Shown piece after piece: positions 12,201 to 24,200 of a stretch of 64,000 bases of DNA. The notes beneath the pieces were generated by a model. The model was given only the letters and a program-made list of their open reading frames with translations. It had not been told where the DNA came from and searched no databases. Both the position numbers and the translations under genes were made by a program. Source of the stretch: Heligmosomoides polygyrus polygyrus (taxonomy: Eukaryota; Nematoda; Chromadorea; Rhabditida; Heligmosomidae); the NCBI GenBank assembly GCA_947396885.1, contig OX377201.1, positions 23,723,923-23,787,922 of the forward strand, read 5' to 3'. Position 1 is the first letter of the stretch. Each line of letters begins with the position of its first letter.

Positions 12201-15200
12201 AAGAGCTCAAAGAAGCTGAAAACGGAAATCGTAACACGGAAACGGGGATTTTGGTACCCCTGCTGTTAAGACAATTCCCTGGTAATACAGTATCGACGAG
12301 CCTAGTTTTTATGCACGAGCAAGAATTCGCTATTTTTAAAAATATGAAGGTTGCAACAACAGAGTCCTTTTCTCGATACCAAGCTTCGAAGGAAAATGTT
12401 GCCTACTTGACTTCTTTACTGCATTGTGTGACTTAATTTTCACCTTTTGGCATTTTCTGCATTAACCATGGTGGCGATGTCTGTCCCTCCACGTGGTGCC
12501 ACTCGAAACTGCCTGCTCTGCGAGCTAAGCCAAACACAGACCCTCGATTGCTGACGACAGGGCCTTGTGACAGCCGGCCTACGAAGACCATGTCACATCA
12601 CATGGTGTATATTATCTCACGTATTTCGAGATAGTGCTACAGCCTCCGCGGGAGCCGACGCGCACTCGCAAAGCTCGGCGAGTGTAAAGACTATGCGAGG
12701 GTCCCTGGTGCGAGGACGGCAGCGGGGGGCAACTGAGCTGTCCGAAAGTCCCGTAACGTAATCAGTACCCGCATGGCAACGCTGAATGTGGGTACGTTGA
12801 CGGGCCGCTCGTGCCAGTTGGTTGAAGCACTGGAGCGTAGAAGAGTTGATTTCTGTGCGGCGCAGGAGACGAGGTGGTCCTGCCGCAAGTCAAGGGACAT
12901 AGGAAGTGGCTTCAAGTCCGTTCTATGTAGACGTATACCAGGACCACCAGTGGTGTTGGAGTAATCGTCTCTTTTCGTGGCTCGATTGTAAGCGTCGAAC
13001 GCGACAGGTTGATGAAGATCGTTGTCGCCGCTAAGGAGCGACTCTTTCACTTCTTCTTTGTGTATGCTCCGCAGACTGGCTGCTTAGAAGAAGGATGAGT
13101 TTTGAAGCCTGCTTAATGAGAAGACAGCAGACGTATTGTCGAAAGTTGTCATAATAACCCCTGGTGACCTTAGTGGGCACGTAGGTGCTAGGAATGACGG
13201 GTATAGCTGTCATGGTGGTTTCGGGTATGAGTCATGTAACGCCGATGGTGAGCGTATTCTTGATTATACGGCGTCGCATAACCTCATCATAGTGAACACC
13301 GTCTTCCTAAATCGCGACTACTACAGTATTTCATACTATGGGGTACCAAAACTCAGATAGACTTTGTCCTTGTGAAGGATCGAGACCGAAGTCTTGTCAC
13401 AGATGCGAAGATCGTGTCGTACGAGACGATCGCCCCACAGCATCTACCGCTGATCTGTCCTCTAAAGGTCGCTCCTACAAGGCAGAACCAGGACGAGCGA
13501 CGCGATGCACCGAGAATAAAGTGGTGGCGAATGAGAGAGAAGGAAGCAGCTGTGATTTCTCGCGTGCGGTTACCGACAGTCACAACTGTCGATGAAACTT
13601 GGAAGAAGGCGAACGACGCGACTCATCAAGCTGTACAGTCGGAACTCGGCATTACGAAGCCTGAACGACACAAGGTCGACAAGCAGGTATGGTTGTGGAC
13701 AGACGACGTAAAAGCGAAAGTTCGAGAGAAGTCGCTTTATCATGTCTTTCTCGGCGAAAAGACTGCCGATAACTGGCGGAAGTACCAAGAGGCGAGGGAA
13801 GCTGCAAAGAAGGCCGTGACTGTTGCGAAAGCAACTCATTGTGGTGATGTCTACCGAAAGCTCGAATCGCGCGATGGTGAGCGGTATCTGTACCCCTCCT
13901 AAGAATCGCCTTCAGAAGACCGAGGGCATTGAGAAGCTTTACAGCATCAATGACGAGAATGACCGTCTCCTTATGGACCGCAAGAAGGAATTGCAGCAAT
14001 GACGCAGCTACTTCGAATTAGATCTCGACTGTAGAATTTCCCAGCCATTCCTTCAGTGGCTCCTATCCACGTTCTGTTCAGGAGATCACCGCGGATGAGA
14101 CAGAAGCGGCTTTAAAAAAGATGGGGCCAGGCAAAGCGACCGGGCGACGACGAAGCGGCTGACCTGTAGAAGTCAAAGTTTTGGTGCCCGGCTGAGTGGT
14201 TGGCGAAATACTTTAATCAGGTTGTAGCAGAAAAGAAAGTGCCTGACTGTTGGCGCCAAAGTATGACGATTCCGATTTGGAAGAAGAAGGGCAGTGACTG
14301 CTCGAATCACCGTGTGATTAGCTTACTTTTGCACAGCATGAAGATCCTTGAGCGAATTGTCGATGGACGAATTCATCACATCGTCCAGCTTTCCAGCAAT
14401 CAGTAGCATCATGGAGTTCCTGAACAGGTCATAGAGTGGGCGCGAATCCTCTACTCTTGTCCAAAGAGTGGAGTGCAAGCTGCAGCAGAACTTCAATGGA
14501 GTTGACCATCTCTGTCGTCGTACACCAGGGTTCTGAGTATTTTCCACTCCTCTTTGTTGTCGTGATGGATGGCATTACCTGGAATCTTCAGAAGCCGGCC
14601 CTCTGGACATTGCTCTGTGCTGATGACGTGATGCTTGCTTGCGGTGATAAAGGTGATCCCGAGTGGCAGGTGCAAGCTTGGTGCGACCGTCTGGCGAGGT
14701 TCGGACTCAAATTGCAAGTCAAGAAAACCGAGTACCTAACGACAGACGCGAACGAGTCCGGCTCCATTAAGATTAACGGTACTGAACTTGCACGACTTCG
14801 GTGTTTAAATACCTGAGATCAGCGTCTGACGGCGGTCTGATGGTTGATGTGAACTCACGCGTGAGTGCAGCTTGGTCCAAGTGCGTTCGCTGATTGGCAT
14901 GCTGTGCGATAGGAAGATACTAGAGCACCTGAAATCGAAGATCTATAGAACCGTCGTCCGCACGGTAGCGATGTACGGTGTTGAGTGTTGGTGACAGCTG
15001 AGCTGACAAGATGAGCCAAGCTCGCTTGCGATGGCACGGCACGTTCTGAGTGAAAAGGAAGAGAGCGTCCGTAAGATAAGCCTCAACTTCGAGGTTATTG
15101 AAAAAAATTCACCAGAATAGCGGACCCCGCTACGGGACAAACGCTGAAGAAAAAGAAGATAAGTGATGCAGCCCTCGAACCAAGACTAGTATATATCCTT

Positions 15201-18200
15201 CATTCCGGCTAATGTTCGGCGTAACCGCCTTCTTCAGAGCTTCAAACTTCGATGATTAAACCAATACCCAAGTTAAATATCTAAAGTTTGATTACCCAAA
15301 TCTGAGGCTCTGATGAAGGAGGTTACGCCGAAACGTTAGGAGTGATAGAGGATATATACTAATCTTGGTTCGCCAGCTGCATCGCTTGGGTATCCGCACT
15401 GACCAATATCAAGCCTGGACTCAATGACAGACGAACACGGTATGCAATATCTAATACGCTCAAAAGCCCACAAAAAACATATTTTACTCACGTTGATAGG
15501 GACGAGTTGTTCGCGGAAAGAAAAAAATGTTTATTTACAATTAGAATAGAAGATATGAACCGACAGTAGCAGATAAGATCATCCACCTGCGTCTCTGGAA
15601 CAGAAATGGTAGCACTTGGTCTTGGTCGTGTTTCATTTTATCTATTCACCGCCTAGAACCGCTTTAAGCTACTGAGATCTTTTTAACAAAAGAGTTCGAG
15701 GACTCCTTACATGAGGAAAAGTAGCTTGTTGGAACATTAAAGGAAATCGATAAAAATACAGGTACAGGTCTGGTGAATATGCTGATGGTCCGTGATTCTT
15801 TTTTTCATTTTACTTATGCACCGCTTACAGCCGCTTTAAGCTCCTGAGATCGTTTCAACAAGAGTCTGGTAAGTCACATGGCGATCTAAGTGCTTGAAAA
15901 ATTGATAGTCGGTAGGGTAGCGTTGTAGTGGTCTCTCCAGTCTTCAAAAACTTGCACTGTACCAGCCATTGTCCACCACACGGTGATCATGGTCTACATG
16001 CTTTGGATGGTGACTTGGTTTCGGCATCTCCTTGAGCTGTCATTCTTGTGCGGCCATTGTGCGGAGTGACAGCGATTGTCATAAAGGATCCATTTTCGTC
16101 GCATTTCACGATCCTATTCATAAAAGGCTCCTTTAGATTGCACAGCCTTAGCGAAACACAGGTGTCGTGGGGCTTCAGCATCTGCCCGGTCCTCAGTTCG
16201 TGCAGGACCCCTACGCAATTTTTGCACTTTTCCGATCGGATTTAAGTTGCGACTGACAGTGCTCCCGTCAACGCCGGAGCGCTATGCCAGTCCTCTCACA
16301 GTTTGATCCGCTTCGGCTTTGAGTCGGGCGCCATAAACGAGTGATGGCTGCCTACCTCGGTCTTCATCTTCGAGACTTTCGTCCCCAGATCGAAACCTTT
16401 CGAAGCAGTGGCGAATTGTGCGTTCCTTAGCGACATACTTTCCAAACAGAGCGTTGATATTACGAGCTACGGCCGCGGCGTTGTGTCCACTTTTCCATTC
16501 ATATAAATAGAGCACCAGAATATCACGTTGCTTCATATTGTGAAAACGACGCCGAAAATTCGATGCGATTATGTCATAAAAGGTAAGAATGTTAAGAAAG
16601 TGGAGATTCTGCGCTTTCAGAAACTACATGCATTGCCTGAAACTGAAACAAACAAAAGCGACGATAAAGCGACCAAAAGCAAAATCGGCCAAGTCATATG
16701 CAATTACCTAAAAAAGATCTGGAGGCACTTAACGAACCGTCAGGTGAAATTGCGGAACGGGTTGTGAACCAAACGCGACCGTTTACTGCATAAAGATGCA
16801 GGTGGAATGCAGGGGATGACCTCCTTGCTGCCGCTGTGTCGGGTCTTTACTTTTTACTTTATTAGGACGTGAACAAACAACATAAAACGTTCACGTGTGA
16901 AATAAATAAAAGGATAAAGGACGGCGTTACTCAATCCCTTCTGGGATGCGCCAGCGCATTCTACTTCTACGGGATGTCGTGGAGGCGACATGAATGCGTA
17001 TTTGGCCATACAATGACTTGCGGTGGCCAGCCGATGAGCAAGTCAGCGCTTTATCCTTCCCAGACGAGTCTGGTACCAATTCACCGACCCCGGAGGGATG
17101 GAAGGCTTGGTTGGCCTGGGCGGGAAATCCGAACCAGCAACCTGGTATCGGGTGCACGCGACAGTCGCGCCTCCTCCGACTGCGCCACACGCGCCCACGT
17201 GTGAAATAACACAAAGGAAATCAACTAATTAGGAAACAAGCACAGGTAAAAGCCCTGATTGGGCAATATTAGCATATTTTTGAAAAGAAAAAGAGCCATG
17301 AATAGAAAGCAGAATAAAACAGCACTGAGTAGACGACCAGTAAAAAGAAATCGGAATGAAACGAAGAAAAGTTATAAAGTGAGATTGGGAATTGAAACTT
17401 AAGAATATTGTAATTGACGGTCAAGATGCCTCTTAAAATGGCTTATGGACATCTGTAGCGCTCCCTCCCTAATTAAGGGACGGAACAACCGCAGTGTTCT
17501 ATGAGAAAAGAAGCTCGCTCTGATGACTTTTTGCTACAGAGTCGGAGAGTCTTAACCCTCCTTGCCTGGTAATTGTATCGCTAGGTGCGAAACGGAAGAA
17601 GTCCGCGATGTCAACTCTTGCTATGCCCTTGAGAATTTTGAACAACATAATAATATCGTTTTTAGTTCTTCTCCTCCTGAGAGAAGACAGGCCCATCTGT
17701 CGAGCTCTGTCTGCGCCGTTAGGAATTAAGGAGAAATCGAGATTGAAACATCTAATAACCATTTTTCGTGTGAAGTTGTTTTGGACGCTCTCCAGAAGAT
17801 CGATATCCTTCTTTTTTGTGGGATTGAAAACACTGGTACCATTTTCAACTACTGAGCGAATGTATGTTTTATAGGCACGTAACAGGACTTTTGGATTCCT
17901 TGATTTTAGCGTTTTAAATAAGTTGTACGTTCTGCCCATTGCCCTGTTTACTATCATTTTTATATAATCAGAGAAGTCAAGTGAAGTATTAATGAGGAAA
18001 CCTAGATCGCGTGCCACGTCGGCAGTGGATAGTATGTTGCCATTTATATGATAACTGGGAGTGTAGGAATTGGTGCGGCGCGCAATAGGTAAAACAAATG
18101 TTTTTTCTACGGAGAGAGGTAGCTCCCACTGAGTTGACCATTCGCTGATGTAATCAATAGCTGCCTGAAGTCTTGCGGAATCGGTAGGAGATTTAATGAC

Positions 18201-21200
18201 TTTGTATATCTTTCTGTCGTCCGCATAAATTTTGCATTTAACATCCAGTGAGGCAATGTTGGAAGGAATTTCAAAAGTATAAATGAGAAATAGTATGGGT
18301 GACAGCACTCCACCCTGAGGCAGACCGCTGCTAGTTTGATGGACCGAAGAGAAAGCCTTTCCAACACGAACCTGATACGATCTGTTCGAAAGGAAACCGC
18401 TTATCCACGTAACTATTGTCGGGTGAATCCCAACCAACTTCAGCTTATCAATTAATTTCCCATGAGGAACCTTATCGAATGCCTTTCTGAAGTCAAAATA
18501 AACGACATCTACTTTTCGTTGAAACTCGATAGCCCTACTCCAGTCATTCAGAGATGAGAGTACCGCAAGTTCTGCGGATCGTCCTTTTAAGAAACCAAAT
18601 TGATTAGGTGAAATGATGTCGTGCTCCTCAATATGCGCTAAGATGCGCTTCCTCACAATTTTTTTCAAAAAACACGAGCAAAAATCGATGTAATACTGAC
18701 TGGACGGTAGTTGTTTGGATCATTTGACAATGTTTTCATTGGTATAGGAGTGACCAGAGCATGTCTCCACCGGGAAGGCACCTCTCCCCTCATCATGCTT
18801 AAATTGAAAATATACTCAAGAGGATAACCTAGCCATGCGGCTATGCTGTGTGCAGCTAAGGACAGAGGAATGAAGTCTGGAGTGAGAAAATAGGATGATG
18901 GCCAGCTCTGAATCAGTTCCACGATTTCTTCTTTGTAAAACCAAACACCACAGGTCATTTCGGGAAACTGTTGTGCGGCGGAACAGACAGGTGATGAACC
19001 AGTTACATGCTTGTTGAACGCTTTGCTAAAGGATTTGGCGAGAAGTTCAGCCTTTTCTGCGTCGATTATAGCAGCCGTGCCATCTTTGGAAATCAGTGAT
19101 GGCACGGGTTTGTTTCTACCCGACCGCGAACTAATATACCTGAAAAACTTGGACCGATCTTAGGATTCAACAACCTTCCTTTCTAAATGAGCGAAATATT
19201 TATGCATGGCGTTTTTCGTTTTTTCATTAACTTTTTTATAGCGATCCCAGTTGCCATCACAATCCTTGGTCACGGCGTACCTCCAAACCGTGCTACGGAA
19301 ATTGAGTTTTCTTCTTAGGTAGTCCGGCAGAAACCTCTGGCCTACGTTACATTTACGCCAGGGTACAAAAATACCTATAGTGTGATGTAACACAGCAATA
19401 AAGACTTCATACGCAGCATCCACAGAGGTACATGAGCCGAAGGAGCCTATCCAGTCAACATCATTAAGGTGCTTCTGGATAATCGAGTAATTTGCGTTCT
19501 TGAAGTCTCGTTTCCACTCTATAGCTTCCGATAAAGAAGTAAGGTTTAATTCAAAGTCGATGGCCGAATGGTCGCTGTTCCCAATGGGAGCTGACACTCT
19601 TGTATTTTTCAAAAAAGAATCATCATTACAGAAAACAAGATCCAGAAAAGTATTGACTCTAGTAGGTAGGTGCTGCTCTAAAACGGCTGCTCTAAAAAAT
19701 CTCAGTAAGTCCTGAGATTTTTTAGAGCAGCCGTCTTTCGTGGTCTTGATTAAGTCAGGAAGATTGAAATCGCCTAGGAGAATACATGGATACTCTGAGC
19801 TTGCAAAATCACTCAAGGCCTTAATTAATTGGTTGGTGTCACTTGTACAACAGTCTGGAGCACTGGAGCTCTATACACATATACAGTTCTAATGCATTTT
19901 GTATCTATAGCGACGTTACATACTAAGAGCTCAAGTTGCAGACGGATTCCTTATAGACGACATGAGCTGAATAATGTTTTTTTTATTAATAGAGTGACAC
20001 CGCCGCCCTTCTTTTGCATTCTATCGCAACGAATTCCAACATATTGACTACTAGCAACTCCTAGAAGTGGATCGAGTTCAATTTTTGAACTTAACCAGGA
20101 CTCTATAAAAAAAGCCAGATCATAGTCGTGCTTGCATAGAGTAGCTGAGACAGAATCGGCATTCCTGACCAGTGACCTCACATTGGCAAGTGTACAGGTG
20201 ACAGATGAAAAGCGACAAGCATAAGAAGACCTGCGAAATGTCAGCGGTTTAACGAGCTATGAGCTTGAGAGCTTTCACTCTCAGGTAAACGAGATGAGGG
20301 AGAGTTCTGTATTGACATCTGAGGCTCAGAAAGATAACAACAATCACCACGAGAAGGAAGATTTCTCCTATTGCTTCGTTCATTGCGCAAACGAATTCTC
20401 TCCTCCAGTGTTAATGATTTGCGTATAAATACGCCTTTGAAAGGAGAGAAACGTAGACGTGATGCACGTCGCAAAACTTGCTCTTGGAAACGACTAGTAG
20501 GTAACACAACCCTTAATAAACGTGGAGAGCTTCTACCCATTCGGTAGACACTTACGGGTAAACAAGCAACACCAAGGAAATCGAGAATTCTCGTGACAGA
20601 GCTCAAGTCCCAAAACAATGGTCGATAGAGTAAATTTCGCGATTATCAGGAAGATGGGATACAACTGTTGACCTTCTGAGGTCCGGGCCAGTGTTCGATT
20701 CTACAGATGGAACGGCCTCAGGACGTTTAGGAAGGACTGATGCAGTTACAGGAGATGAGTTAAGATTGGACAAATCCTGAGAGGCAACAGGCTGACATGA
20801 AGCACTTTCCTTCCTAAGTTTATTGATTTCTTCAAGTAACTTGAATGCGTTTGTTCGCCTCCCTGTTTTCCTCCAGATGCTCCTTGATACGCAGGTTTGC
20901 CTTTCTGTTCTCCTTCAAGTCCATGATACAGTCCACGACTAGCTTCATGTGATCGGCTAAGTCCTGTCGTTCGGTGAGTGCCCTCAGACGATCCAGGGGT
21001 GAAACGTCCCGATCATTGTGTTCTATGCGGCTCCGCTTGACCTGGCGGCCTGGAACAGACGAGGAACGCTGCGAAAGGACCATATCCAACGAGGATTGCG
21101 GAAGGCAATCAGAGAAATCGGATAATCAATCAGCCAGGAGAACCGAATCTTCACCTCAGAAGGTGGCAACGTAAATGACAAAACTCTGCCCCCTTGCCAC

Positions 21201-24200
21201 TGGAGACACCGCGTTGGGGTTGAAGGCGAAATACAGCAGAATCGAAGCAGCTGTGCCGGCGATTTGGTGACAGGAGTCGAAAATAATGGTAGAAAGCAGT
21301 CAGGTCGGGAAATCGGCGAGAGCGACACGATATCGATACATTATTGGGTCGGCTCAACGTATGCAATCCTTACTGAAGGAAAAAACTAAGCAAAGGATAA
21401 AAACACATGGTTCGGCAAAATCATTCCCTTAGTCAGGTGCGCTGAGCAATTTCCTTGAGTGCGATCTTATAGAGGCAATTTAAATGCGTGCTTTGTGTAT
21501 ACGAAACGAGTCGATGAATTAGTTAGTGTTTTATCACTCTGAGACAAGTCTGGTACCAACCATCACCCAACCCGGAGAGGTGAAGGCTTGGTGACGGAAG
21601 GTTCGTCTGAAGACAGTGACAAAATGAACCTTTGAATATTTTTTATACCATGTAGCAATGTTTTTATTTATAGTTTAAAATATTTTATAACTTTCTGTCT
21701 TCCTTTGAATTTCTGCCTTTTCTTACGTTTAATATTGGTTGGTTCGGGCGGGACCCGTAAACGTAAAAAAAGCTCGATTCGGAGTGCACAGAACAGCCGG
21801 CACCTCCTTCCGCTCCGCTTCCAAACGCCTTCAAAAACCAAGAAAATATTATAAATATCTGATCAAAGTAATAGTTGACCCAATTTTTCAGAAATACACG
21901 CTTTGACGCCAACATACGTTGCTTTGGATGCCGATCGGATTTAACGTGTTTTGTGGAGACGTTGCACAAAACACTAATCAACTACTATCGCAATGCTATC
22001 GAAAAGACTTATCTTATCGAACATTTGGTTCACCACTTCGCTCCTCAAACTTGGTAAGCGGTTCCCGTCTCTAGGATGCTTAAACTCATAGAACGTACGA
22101 ATTATTATTATTATTATTCATGACACAGGCAAGCCTGTGTGATAACAGTGGTAACAACATTGAGAAAAACAACAGCAAACCAGAACGAAACTCAAAAACA
22201 AACGTGTTGAACTTTGGGAAACGAAAACATGAGTTATACAGATGTCAGATATCTATTTATGAGAGCTTTGAGTTTTACAGTCTTCAAATCTAAAGGTATA
22301 TTGTGTGCCCTTCTAAGGTTCTCAAGTTTATTCGCAGCTCTGTTAACAAAAAACCTCTGTCTGATGGTTCGCTTTACTCTTCTAATATGCCGTTTGCAAG
22401 ACCAACCCCTTGTGATTGATGTTCTAAGTTGAAGTATCATATGTGGCTTCAAACCTGATTGACCAGTTAAAATTTTGTATAGCGTAATAAGGTCAAACTT
22501 CTTTCTCCTGCAGGCTAAGATCTTAATTAATAAGTTGGAATTACGAAGATTACTGCATGGCATTCTATCATAACTAAACACTCCTTACAAACATTTTACG
22601 GGTAAAATTGTTTTAAACCATTTCTAAGACATTTGTAGTGTGGGCAAAAAATCACTGTCCCATACTCTAATAGTGGTCTAACATATGTCGTGTATGCTTC
22701 CAGGAGGCGCGGCTTCTTGGTTGTAAGGCCTCTAAAGATACTATGCATCGTAATGGTTGCTTGACGCGCTATTCTCACCCAGTTCCCATCAATGGAGAGG
22801 CCCTCCCTTACCAAAAATCCAACATCAGTGATCTACTGGACCACCTCAAGTTTAATGTTGCACATAAAATTCATTCTAGTTAGACTAATGTGGAGGAGTC
22901 TCGTCTTTTCCTTAGGTAATGGGAGGTCCCAATTTAATGACCAGTGATACACATCATCCACCGCCTTGTGCAGAATATCCTCATCGGATCTAGACGGTAC
23001 AGGAAGATATAGTTTAAAATCATCAGCAAAGGCAGTGCACTTAACTCCGTTACTTGCCACAATTTCTGGTAATTCGTAGGCGAAAATATTGAAAAGCACT
23101 AGCGAAAGGACCCCTCCTTGAGGAACACCACTAATAACGTGTCTTGGTCTAGAAAACTTTGAGTTGACCCTAACAGTATATGTCCTGTTATCTAGGAACG
23201 ATTTGAACCAAGTAACGATTCTAGGATGTATCCCTATTTCAATTAACTTTATTGACAATTTCTTTTAAGAAACCCTATCGAAGGCTTTAGCAAAGTCTAC
23301 ATAAACAACGTTTACTCCTACTCCTTCATCAAAAGCTGTGGTACAATCGTTAATGGACTACAGCATGGCAGTCACTGTTAACTTATTCTTTTGAAGGCCA
23401 CGCTGAGATTCCGAGATGATGCCCTTGCCTTCTAAACGACGTAATATCTTCTTTTAAAGTATCTTTTCGAATACTCTTGCGAAGGTTGACGTAATGCTAA
23501 CCGGCCTATAATTATTAGGATCAGAATGTGGACCTTTCTTAGGAATAGGAGTCACCACCTTTTCGGCACCTCTGCTCTCATGAAACTCAAATTAAATATG
23601 TATGTAAGAGGCCCTGTTATAATTGGAGCAACCTGTTTAATGAATTGTAGAGGAATGTTGTCGGGAGTATCAGAAAAAGACTTAGGTCATTTGTACAGAA
23701 GCGAGAGAACTTCATCTTCGTAGCACCAGACTGAATCATTCATCAAGGGAAATCGGGGAGTCACCTCAGAAAGCCCATTATCCATATGAAGTTAAAATGC
23801 CTTTTGAAAAACCTCAGCTAATACATCAGCTTTATCTCGATACGTTATTGCCAAATTACCAGCGTGCTTAAGAGCTTAGGTGACACCTGTTTTATCCCTC
23901 AATCGAGAGTTCAGAAGCCTATAAAGGAACTTTTATCTTCAGGCTGAATGACACTTTTTTCGACAGTATTACTGAAGTTCCTCATTTTACGATCAAGTGT
24001 TCGACTTATTCTTTTATAAGTATCCCAATCACTAGGCTGTCACGCATTTTTACCTTCTTCCAGGCTCGAGTTTTTTCACAGCTAGTCTCTAGTTTATCAT
24101 GCCCGCTGCCACCCAGCCGATTGTGGTTGGTTGGCGCAGTGGCTACTGTTCTCGCTTCGCAGGAGGGTGGTCGTCGGTTCGATTCCGCTGGTGTTTTTGC

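Larger units (their letters stand above)
16847..21366 (-). mobile_element. CR1-type LINE, nearly full-length, with SINE insertion
   Basis: The best CR1 copy in the window. From the 5' side on the minus strand: charged ORF1-like pieces (21366-20241, with a coiled-coil-like KENRKANLRIKEHLEENREA), an endonuclease (20181-19160; FFIESWLSS, LLGDFNLPDL, GNSDHSAIDF) and a reverse transcriptase (19105-17499; block A YFDFRKAFDKV, LPQGGVLSPILF, block C YADD). One in-frame stop near 19158, a frameshift at a T-run near 18660, two lesions in the endonuclease and one at 17500 break it. Past the frameshift the C-terminus runs to about 17399. The 3' end is at about 16847 (minus-strand AATAAAGTAAAAAGTAAAG), matching the tail of the copy ending at 51487. 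Confidence 0.85.
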
